A stretch of 41,200 bases of DNA from Lachnospiraceae bacterium (GTDB lineage Bacteria > Bacillota > Clostridia > Lachnospirales > Lachnospiraceae), in assembly GCA_015057865.1 (NCBI GenBank), contig SVDH01000018.1:1-41200 (forward strand), in the 5' to 3' direction. The notes under the pieces were generated by a model. The model did not search any database and had not been told where the DNA came from. It saw nothing but the letters and a program-made list of their open reading frames with translations. Below, in pieces: positions 7,330-14,335 of the stretch (position 1 is the stretch's first letter; every line of letters begins with the position of its first letter). The position numbers were made by a program, and so were the translations under genes.

Positions 7330-10260
7330 TTATTCTCCTGGTTTGTCTAAAGGGATCAACGCATCAAAAAGATCACGTTGCCCGTTTAACTTATCTTCAT
7401 TGCCGATGACACAGATCCCTGCCTGATCAAGAGCTTCCTCGATCAGATCAGCAAGATTTCTGATATCTGCGATGTCTGCATTTAAAATGGCATTTCGCTC
7501 GTTTTGTACATCCTCATACGTCAGTCCCGTAAGATAGGCGCCGAGGCTTCTTCTCCCCTTATCGGCAGGCGACAAAGGGGTATCCAGATCACTGAACGTA
7601 CCGATCACATACTTTGTCATCTCTTTTTCATCTGCCGTAAAACTCTTAAGATATGCAGGAACATTCCGATAAACTTCCAGCGTTTCTTTCAGGTTCGGAT
7701 CCCTGTAAGAAGTAAAGTACACATCTCCGGTTTTTGAAAATCCTGCCATACATCCATATGCACCACCCTGGACTCTGACCTGATTCCAGAGGTATTCATA
7801 TGACATGATTGCCCGGCAGATCCTGAAGGCCGGCTGATAAGGCGTTTTTTGGATATCATATTTTCCGGCAATTGACACATACTGCACCTGGGAGGCGTCC
7901 GAAAATCCCTCATTTTTCCCATCAAACGGTTCAATCTTTGCTGCTTCCCGCTCACCCTTTACGGAAAGCATATCTGCGATCTCTGAGGCCGCCCGTAAAA
8001 CGATCGGGTGAAGTGCTTTCTGACACGTGCAGCTGACCATCAGAGAGTCTGCCGCGAAGATATCCTCATACAATGCCTTTACATCTGAAAGCAGTTTCTC
8101 TTTCCGGTCTTCAAAATGATCGACCAGATCTTCCAGGAACCTGTAGTACGCGATACCGGATGTCAGATCTCCGTACCTGGAGACCGGACTCTGGTAGGAA
8201 AGCGCACGCTTTACAGATGCCGAATGACCCGCTTCGCTAAGGTCCGATCTGAGTCTTGAACGGCCTTCCGCAAGCAGTTCATAGATTCTTTTCTCATCTG
8301 TAAAACAGGTATCACACAGAATACTGTTTACCAGCTTCACTGCTTCCGCGATCTTTTCTTTCAACACCTTGATCCGAAGCTCAAATCTTGCCGAATAGGC
8401 ATCATGATCTGTTACATCTGCATAGATTGAGATCTCCGGTCGGATCCCGCCCGTATGAAGATAGATCTCATCTGTCAGATCGGTATAGGTATACGCCTTT
8501 GTATCCAGCTTGCCGAGAAGACGTCTTAAGATCCCAAGCGTCGGCAGCATTTCTTCCTTCAGATGATCGATCGCAAACTGCAAATCGATATAAAGGATGC
8601 CGTTGGTCTCATAATCATGCGCCAAAACAGGCACGTTTCCTTCCTCATACAGGATATTCGAAAAAGGATCCGCGTCCCGTTTCATATCTGCTCTGGTCAA
8701 ATGCGGGATCGTAGCGAGTTCTTCCGGTGTCGAAGGTGTCAGTCCAAACGCATGCACATCCTCTGTTTTTTTGATCAGCTCATCGATCTCCTGCACGGAT
8801 AACGCATTTTTATGATCTGACAGTGTTTCTTCAAGTGCAACTTCCTTTTTTCGGTTCAACTCCGGATCTGGTGCCGCTGTCAGGATCAGGCAGTGCGGAT
8901 TGTCAAGAAGACAGGTGCGGATCAGATCTTCAAAATAACCGGTATTCAGCTTTTTGCGCAGACTGTCATACACATCCAGTTCATGCAGATGAAGAAATGG
9001 CGCATTCTCGTCGTACAGCCATCCGTCCATCACCTGTATGCCGAGCATCAGACCTTTTGGAATGTTGCCGTAATCAGCTTCTCTGAATTTGAATTCCGAA
9101 GCATTTAACGCCGCTTCCAGGGTTCTTTTATGCAGTCCCTTTTCCACCTGCTCTTTCAAAACCTTCTGTATAACGGAAACAAACCGTTCTTTCTGATCAA
9201 CATCCGTGTTCTTCGCGATCACAGTAAATACAGGCTGTAAGGAACCGCTGTCATATCCGCCGTAAATATCATTACCGATCCCGGCATCCAGCAATGCCTG
9301 CTTTAACGGTGCGCCCTGCGCATTCAACAGTGCATACTCCAACAGATCAAACGCAATGTACTGCTCTCTGTCAAGATTGGTCCCGACAGACCAGGCCGCG
9401 GCCAGATAAGAAGCCTGATCCAGAGAAGCGTTACTTGCGACCGGATAAGAGATCTGCTTTTGAAGCGGTGCTTCAAACGGCGTCTGTAAACCGATCTCAG
9501 AATCCACTCTAATCTGCTCAAACTCTGACAGATATTCCCTGTCAAGCCAATTCAGCCGCTCTTCGATATCAAAATCCCCGTAAAGGTAAATATAGCTGTT
9601 AGAAGGATGATAATATGTTCTGTGAAAATCCAGATAATCCTCATAGGTCAGATCCGGAATGCATTCCGGGTCACCGCCCGATTCATTTGCATATGATGTG
9701 TCCGGATACAGCGACCGGAAGATCTCACGTTCGAGGATCCCTTCCGGCGAAGAAAACGCACCCTTCATCTCATTGTAAACAACACCGTTAATGGTAAGAT
9801 CATCCTCTGCGTTTTCCAGCTCATAATGCCAGCCTTCCTGACGGAAAATATTCTCATTCTGATAAATATTCGGATAGAAAACGCTGTCCATATAAACATC
9901 CATCAGATTGGAAAAATCTTTGTCATTACAGCTTGCCACCGGATACAATGTCTTATCCGGATATGTCATTGCATTTAAAAAGGTATTCATCGAACCTTTT
10001 ACGAGTTCAATAAAGGGGTCCTTTAACGGGAACTTGCGGCTTCCGCATAAAACCGTGTGCTCTATGATGTGTGCCACGCCGGTCGAATCCTTCGGCGGCG
10101 TACGGAATCCGATAAAAAAAACTTTGTTTTCATCCCGGTTAGACAAAACACATATCTTTGCACCGCTCTTTTTATGCCGGAGCAAATACCCTTCTGACTG
10201 GATATCCGGGATCTGTTCCTGCTTTAGCAATTCATAATTTGGATTTGTAATTCCAGACAC
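7330..10260 (-). CDS. M16C (PreP/insulinase family) metallopeptidase
   Basis: A 976-residue zinc peptidase of the presequence-protease type, which as a family degrades peptides inside a closed chamber. The inverted zinc motif HIIEH is at residues 64-68 (H64, E67, H68) and the third ligand region NGVVYNEMKGAFSSPEG follows. The length fits the fused two-half M16C architecture, and no signal peptide is visible. The start is taken as GTG at 10260, because AGGAGG lies 7 nt upstream and the family homology begins there. The frame stays open to 10323, but that stretch reads through the upstream terminator hairpin. It leads an operon with era and recO. Substrate unknown. Confidence 0.93.
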   Translation of the reverse strand: MSGITNPNYELLKQEQIPDIQSEGYLLRHKKSGAKICVLSNRDENKVFFIGFRTPPKDSTGVAHIIEHTVLCGSRKFPLKDPFIELVKGSMNTFLNAMTYPDKTLYPVASCNDKDFSNLMDVYMDSVFYPNIYQNENIFRQEGWHYELENAEDDLTINGVVYNEMKGAFSSPEGILEREIFRSLYPDTSYANESGGDPECIPDLTYEDYLDFHRTYYHPSNSYIYLYGDFDIEERLNWLDREYLSEFEQIRVDSEIGLQTPFEAPLQKQISYPVASNASLDQASYLAAAWSVGTNLDREQYIAFDLLEYALLNAQGAPLKQALLDAGIGNDIYGGYDSGSLQPVFTVIAKNTDVDQKERFVSVIQKVLKEQVEKGLHKRTLEAALNASEFKFREADYGNIPKGLMLGIQVMDGWLYDENAPFLHLHELDVYDSLRKKLNTGYFEDLIRTCLLDNPHCLILTAAPDPELNRKKEVALEETLSDHKNALSVQEIDELIKKTEDVHAFGLTPSTPEELATIPHLTRADMKRDADPFSNILYEEGNVPVLAHDYETNGILYIDLQFAIDHLKEEMLPTLGILRRLLGKLDTKAYTYTDLTDEIYLHTGGIRPEISIYADVTDHDAYSARFELRIKVLKEKIAEAVKLVNSILCDTCFTDEKRIYELLAEGRSRLRSDLSEAGHSASVKRALSYQSPVSRYGDLTSGIAYYRFLEDLVDHFEDRKEKLLSDVKALYEDIFAADSLMVSCTCQKALHPIVLRAASEIADMLSVKGEREAAKIEPFDGKNEGFSDASQVQYVSIAGKYDIQKTPYQPAFRICRAIMSYEYLWNQVRVQGGAYGCMAGFSKTGDVYFTSYRDPNLKETLEVYRNVPAYLKSFTADEKEMTKYVIGTFSDLDTPLSPADKGRRSLGAYLTGLTYEDVQNERNAILNADIADIRNLADLIEEALDQAGICVIGNEDKLNGQRDLFDALIPLDKPGE

Positions 10261-10273
10261 GTTCAAACCTCCT

Positions 10274-10313
10274 GAAAAGAAAAACATCCCAGCGGAAAAC
10301 CGTTGGGATGTTT
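10274..10313 (-). terminator. Intrinsic terminator after the cold-shock gene
   Basis: On the minus strand AAACATCCCA pairs with TGGGATGTTT in a perfect 10-bp stem (arms 10304-10313 and 10282-10291), with an inner CGG/CCG pair, followed by TTCTTTTC. It ends directly at the AGGAGG of the M16C protease gene. Confidence 0.8.
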
Positions 10314-10335
10314 GAAGAAACAAAAATATTGGTAC

Positions 10336-10536
10336 TTACTGCAGACGTACTACATTAACTGCCTGCGGGCCTTTATCGCTTTCTTCAATGTCATATTCGA
10401 CTGCTTCACCGTCTTTGAGCTCTTTAAAGCCATCCATATTGATCTTGGAGAAATGAACAAAAATCTCATTCCCTTCTGAATCGGTGATAAATCCCCAGCC
10501 TTTTTTTGCATTAAACCATTTTACAGTACCCTGCAT
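10336..10536 (-). CDS. Cold-shock domain protein (CspA family)
   Basis: A 66-residue single-stranded nucleic-acid-binding beta barrel acting as RNA chaperone. RNP1 is KGWGFI (residues 12-17) and RNP2 is IFVHF (25-29); the start [16 protein letters not shown] is typical. The ATG at 10536 is chosen for the AGGAGGGG just upstream and the usual family length; a longer in-frame start exists at 10596 but would add a non-homologous tail. It has its own promoter (10587-10615) and terminator (10274-10313), so it is essentially monocistronic, with possible readthrough into the protease-era-recO operon. Confidence 0.97.
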   Translation of the reverse strand: MQGTVKWFNAKKGWGFITDSEGNEIFVHFSKINMDGFKELKDGEAVEYDIEESDKGPQAVNVVRLQ

Positions 10537-10554
10537 TTTTCCCCTCCTGAATGT

Positions 10555-10570
10555 CGCATCTATGAATGCG
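10555..10570 (-). other. Small leader hairpin upstream of the cold-shock gene
   Basis: CGCAT and ATGCG form a 5-bp stem with a 6-nt loop, about 12 nt upstream of the AGGAGG. Cold-shock mRNAs often have structured leaders, but this one is short and its role is untested. Confidence 0.25.
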
Positions 10571-10586
10571 GATTTGTCTAGGAAAA

Positions 10587-10615
10587 ATGCTACCATAATT
10601 ATAGTTTAAAGTCAA
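10587..10615 (-). promoter_or_regulatory. Cold-shock gene promoter
   Basis: TTGACT (10610-10615), 17-bp spacer, TAGCAT (10587-10592) with an extended -10 TG one base upstream. A perfect TATAAT (10598-10603) also lies in the spacer but lacks a good -35 at standard distance. Confidence 0.55.
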
Positions 10616-10636
10616 TATGTGAAACCTTGTACTTGT

Positions 10637-10657
10637 ATAAAAACAATACTGTTTTAT
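10637..10657 (-). terminator. Weak AT-rich hairpin after the DUF1015 gene
   Basis: ATAAAACA pairs with TGTTTTTAT around a GTAT loop, overlapping the end of the stop codon. The stem has one G-C pair and no separate U-tract, so termination would be weak. No better terminator for the serine operon was seen. Confidence 0.25.
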
Positions 10658-11892
10658 CAGATCTCATGGATAAACAGACCGCTTCGAAGCTTTGGTTCAA
10701 ACCATGTCGATTTCGGCGGCATCAGCAGTCCTGCATCCGCTACATCAAACAGTTCACCGATTGAAGTCGGATACATGGCAAACGCAACTGCACAGTCCTC
10801 ACTGCAGCGCTTTTCGAGTTCAGACAGTCCGCGGATCCCTCCGATAAAATCAATCCGTGCATCCGTACGCGGATCCTGAATATCAAGAAGCGGATTCAGC
10901 ACCAGCTTTTGCAGCAATGATACATCCAGTCCTTCTACCGGATCCGGATTTCTGTCAGCCGCAAAGAATGCGCACTTATACCACTTTCCGTCAAGGAACA
11001 TGGAAAACATTCCTTTTTGTGCCGGATGATGGTCACCGTCTGTTGATTCGGTAACATCGCAGATTGCGGAGAGTTTTTCCAGAAACTCGGAAGCACTCAT
11101 ACCGTTTAAATCTTTTACTGCCCTGTTGTAATCCATAATGTGAAGCTGATCGTCCGGGAACAGTACTGACAGAAACTCATTAAAAGCTTCTGTTCCGTCA
11201 TATTCCGGATGTTCTGCTCTTCTCTTAAGTCCAACCTTAACAGCAGACGCACAACGGTGATGGCCATCCGCAATATAGATCGCGCGGATCGCATCGAAAG
11301 CATCGCGGATCGCATCTACCGATGCCGCGTCACGAATGACCCAGACACGGTGTGTCACCTGATCAGGTGCCGTAAAGTCGTATACAGGCTGCTCTGCTTT
11401 TTTTGCGTTAACGATCTGATTGATCGTTTCATTGGTACGATAAGCCAGAAAGATCGGACCGGTCTGCGCATTGCAGGTGTCTACATGACGGATTCTGTCC
11501 TGTTCCTTTTCTTCTCTGGTATTCTCATGCTTTTTGATCACGCCTGAAACATAATCATCGATGGATGCACATGCAACGATACCGGTCTGTGTGCGGCCGT
11601 TCATCGTCAGTTCGTAAACATAATAACAAGGTGCGTCATCTTTGATAAAGTCGCCGTTTTCAACCATCTGCCAGAGAATGTCATGTGCTTTTTTGTAAAC
11701 TTCCGGCGCATACATATCCTGGCCTACGGGAAACTGCGTCTCCGGGCGGTCAATGCAAAGAAAGGAAAGCGGTTCTTTTTCCACTTCAATTCTTGCTTCC
11801 GCACTATTATAAACATCGTATGGCAATGCCGCGATACGGGAAGCCTTCTCTTCTGCCGGACGGATTGCAGCAAACGGATGAATCTTTGCCAT
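10657..11892 (-). CDS. DUF1015 family protein in the serine operon
   Basis: A 411-residue cytoplasmic protein of the DUF1015 family. Family-typical stretches are HPFAAIRP at the N-terminus, ALPYDVYN (residues 22-29), KKHENTREEKEQDR (about 120-133) and IADGHHRCASA (207-217). The DGHHR signature resembles the DGxxR loop of ParB/SerK-type folds, some members of which are free serine kinases. The gene follows serA by 13 bp with AAGGAG upstream and is the third gene after serC and serA, which points to serine or phosphoserine metabolism. That role is inference from context and motif; enzymatic function is not assigned. Confidence 0.9.
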   Translation of the reverse strand: MAKIHPFAAIRPAEEKASRIAALPYDVYNSAEARIEVEKEPLSFLCIDRPETQFPVGQDMYAPEVYKKAHDILWQMVENGDFIKDDAPCYYVYELTMNGRTQTGIVACASIDDYVSGVIKKHENTREEKEQDRIRHVDTCNAQTGPIFLAYRTNETINQIVNAKKAEQPVYDFTAPDQVTHRVWVIRDAASVDAIRDAFDAIRAIYIADGHHRCASAVKVGLKRRAEHPEYDGTEAFNEFLSVLFPDDQLHIMDYNRAVKDLNGMSASEFLEKLSAICDVTESTDGDHHPAQKGMFSMFLDGKWYKCAFFAADRNPDPVEGLDVSLLQKLVLNPLLDIQDPRTDARIDFIGGIRGLSELEKRCSEDCAVAFAMYPTSIGELFDVADAGLLMPPKSTWFEPKLRSGLFIHEI

Positions 11893-11905
11893 AAAAACTC
11901 CTTTT

Positions 11906-13069
11906 TTACTTACGGATCACACGAACGCGGATCACGCCCTCTACTTCTTTCAGTTTTGCAATGGTGGCATCATCGATCTCATCATCAATATCGATCAGAG
12001 AATAAGCATATTCTCCACGGCTCTTATCTACCATATCGGAAATATTGATGCCGCTCTCTCCAAGGATGGATGCATATTTACCGATCGTATTTGTGATGTT
12101 CTTATGAATGATGCAAACACGCTCTTTTGTTGTGATCGGGCCATGATCGCAGGACGGATAGTTTACGGAATTGATGATATTACCGTTCTCGATGTAGTCA
12201 CGCAGCTCTTCAACAGCCATGATCGCACAGTTATCCTCTGACTCCTCTGTGGAAGCACCAAGATGCGGGATGACGATGCAGCCTTCTTTTCCTGCTGTGA
12301 TCGCTGACGGGAAATCAACCACATATTTGCGGATCTTTCCTGCTTTTAATGCCTCAACCATCGCGGTCTCATCTACCAGTGTGTCTCTTGCAAAATTCAG
12401 AACGATCGCTGTCTCTTTCATCATGCCGATCGCTTCCTTGCTGATCATGCCCTTTGTGCTGTCCATCAGCGGAACATGGATCGTGATAAAATCACATTCA
12501 CGATAAATATCTTCCGGATTCTGAACATATTTTACATTTCTGGAGATATTCCATGCTGCTTTCACGGAAAGGTACGGATCATAGCCGATGACTTCCATGC
12601 CAAGATCTACTGCCGCATTTGCAACCAGTACGCCGATCGCGCCAAGACCGATGACGCCGAGCTTCTTACCTTTCACTTCGGTTCCTGCAAAAGCTTTTTT
12701 CGCTTTCTCTGCAGCTTTGCCGACGTTTTCATCATCACTGTTTTCTTTTACCCACTCAATTCCGCCAACGATATCACGGCATGCCAGTAACATACCAGCG
12801 ATCACAAGCTCTTTTACACCGTTTGCGTTTGCACCCGGGGAATTGAATACAACGATTCCCTGCTCTGCACATTTTACAAGCGGGATGTTATTAACACCGG
12901 CGCCTGCACGTGCGATCGCGAGCATATTTTCCGGGAGCTCAAGATCATGCATTGCTGCACTTCTGACAAGGACCGCATCCGCTTCTGCCAGTTCTTCTGT
13001 TTTCTCATAATCATCTGTAAAAAGATCCAGACCGCAGGCAGCGATCGGATTCAGGCAAGTATATTTCAT
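11906..13069 (-). CDS. serA: D-3-phosphoglycerate dehydrogenase
   Basis: Oxidises 3-phosphoglycerate to 3-phosphohydroxypyruvate with NAD, the first step of serine synthesis. At 387 residues it is a short form: substrate segment RAGAGVNNI (54-62), NAD fold GLGAIG (141-146), NFAR with R228, HLGAST with H269, and a C-terminal ACT domain (about 317-387) that usually senses serine. The usual EEP stretch carrying the catalytic glutamate is replaced by VVDFPSA, so D252 or another acid may act. ATG 13069 is chosen for AGGAG 9 nt upstream; a start at 13090 would be longer by seven residues. It follows serC across a strong hairpin. Confidence 0.95.
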   Translation of the reverse strand: MKYTCLNPIAACGLDLFTDDYEKTEELAEADAVLVRSAAMHDLELPENMLAIARAGAGVNNIPLVKCAEQGIVVFNSPGANANGVKELVIAGMLLACRDIVGGIEWVKENSDDENVGKAAEKAKKAFAGTEVKGKKLGVIGLGAIGVLVANAAVDLGMEVIGYDPYLSVKAAWNISRNVKYVQNPEDIYRECDFITIHVPLMDSTKGMISKEAIGMMKETAIVLNFARDTLVDETAMVEALKAGKIRKYVVDFPSAITAGKEGCIVIPHLGASTEESEDNCAIMAVEELRDYIENGNIINSVNYPSCDHGPITTKERVCIIHKNITNTIGKYASILGESGINISDMVDKSRGEYAYSLIDIDDEIDDATIAKLKEVEGVIRVRVIRK

Positions 13070-13094
13070 CTTTCTTTTCTCCTTTTTCATGCAT

Positions 13095-13126
13095 CATACG
13101 GACAGAGCATCCACTCTGTCCGTATG
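13095..13126 (-). other. Intercistronic hairpin between serC and serA
   Basis: CATACGGACAGAG and CTCTGTCCGTATG form a perfect 13-bp stem with a 6-nt loop. On the minus strand it is followed by ATGCATGAAAAAGG, not a U-tract, so it is not a classical terminator. It ends about 11 nt before the serA ribosome binding site. Confidence 0.85.
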
Positions 13127-13133
13127 CTATAAA

Positions 13134-14228
13134 CTAGTTCAGTTTGGAAATGTTCTTCTCTTCGAAATCCTTCATGAACGCAATCAGATCTTTAACACCC
13201 TGAACCGGCATTGCGTTATAGATCGATGCACGCATGCCGCCGACACTGCGGTGTCCTTTCAGATTGTCAAATCCTGCCGCCTTGGATTCTGCAATGAACT
13301 GAGCTTCCAGATCCTTGTCTCCGATCACAAACGGGATGTTCATCAGAGAACGGTCTTCTTTTACAACTGCGCCCTTGAACATCTGACTGCTGTCCAGATA
13401 ATCATAGAACATACCCGCCTTGTTTTTATTGATCTCATAGATACCTTCCAGACCGCCAAGATTTTTCAGCCACTTAAAGGTCTTTCCACACATATAGATC
13501 GTATAGCACGGCGGTGTGTTGTACATGGAACCTGCATCGGAAAATGCTTTCCAGTCAAGGATAACCGGGGTTGGCTTCGGCAGTGTATCGCGGATCAGAT
13601 CTTCCCGTACGATTACGATCGCCATACCGGCAGGACCGATATTCTTCTGAACACCACCATAAACTACGCCAAATTTTGAGACGTCAATCGGCATGGAGAG
13701 GAAGCAGGAAGATACATCTGCTACCAGTTCTTTTCCTTTGGTATTCGGCAAATTCCAGATTGTCGTGCCGTGAATGGTCTCATTCTGGCAGATATATACA
13801 TAGTCTGCATTGTCACGGATCGGCAGATCCGTAAGATCCGGAACATAAGAATATGTCTTATCTTCAGAAGTTGCAATGCACTGTGCATCTGTGAATTTCT
13901 TAGCTTCCGTAAATGCTTTCTTTGACCAGGTTCCGGTCACGACATAATCAGCCGCACCGTTCTGATACAGATTCAGCGGAATCGCAGCAAACTGTGCTGT
14001 AGCACCGCCCTGTAAGAACATTACTTTATAATTGTCCGGAATTCCCATCAATTCACGCAGATCTGCTTCTGCCTCATCAATAATGTTCTGGAACATCGGA
14101 GAGCGATGGCTCATTTCCATAACGGACATTCCATGTCCGCGATAATCCAGCATCTCCTCCTGTGCTTCTTTTAATACATCCAGCGGCAGGCATGCCGGTC
14201 CTGCCGAAAAATTGTATACTCTGTTCAT
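13134..14228 (-). CDS. serC: Phosphoserine aminotransferase
   Basis: Transfers an amino group from glutamate to 3-phosphohydroxypyruvate, giving phosphoserine. The 364-residue length and start MNRVYNFSAGPACLP are diagnostic. MSVMEMSHRSP and GGATAQF match the family, and K195 in GGVQKNIGPAG is the PLP lysine. AGGAGG lies 4-6 nt before the ATG. It is the first gene of serC-serA-DUF1015 and has its own promoter with a twin-palindrome operator. No serB phosphatase is visible in this window. Confidence 0.97.
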   Translation of the reverse strand: MNRVYNFSAGPACLPLDVLKEAQEEMLDYRGHGMSVMEMSHRSPMFQNIIDEAEADLRELMGIPDNYKVMFLQGGATAQFAAIPLNLYQNGAADYVVTGTWSKKAFTEAKKFTDAQCIATSEDKTYSYVPDLTDLPIRDNADYVYICQNETIHGTTIWNLPNTKGKELVADVSSCFLSMPIDVSKFGVVYGGVQKNIGPAGMAIVIVREDLIRDTLPKPTPVILDWKAFSDAGSMYNTPPCYTIYMCGKTFKWLKNLGGLEGIYEINKNKAGMFYDYLDSSQMFKGAVVKEDRSLMNIPFVIGDKDLEAQFIAESKAAGFDNLKGHRSVGGMRASIYNAMPVQGVKDLIAFMKDFEEKNISKLN

Positions 14229-14251
14229 GTTCTCCTCCTAAAAGTAGTTTT

Positions 14252-14287
14252 GTTAATCTTTTAACAGTCTTTTGTTAATCTTTTAAC
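14252..14287. promoter_or_regulatory. Twin palindromic operator of the serine operon
   Basis: Two copies of GTTAATCTTTTAAC (14252-14265 and 14274-14287), each an inverted repeat GTTAA-N4-TTAAC, start 22 bp apart, two helical turns. The second spans the expected transcription start and both lie between the -10 and the serC start, a classic place for a repressor. The regulator is unknown. Confidence 0.6.
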
Positions 14288-14293
14288 CATCTT

Positions 14294-14322
14294 ATCTTAT
14301 CCCTTTTCCGATGATTCGTCAA
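14294..14322 (-). promoter_or_regulatory. serC operon promoter
   Basis: TTGACG (14317-14322), 17-bp spacer, TAAGAT (14294-14299) on the minus strand. It begins 14 bp after the ilvB stop codon and gives a leader of about 58 nt holding the twin palindromes. Confidence 0.65.
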
Positions 14323-14335
14323 CAGACAGTTTTGC

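Noticed and set aside
10261-10323. N-terminal extension of the M16C protease
   Set aside because: The extra codons read through an intrinsic terminator stem; the GTG at 10260 has AGGAGG at 7 nt.
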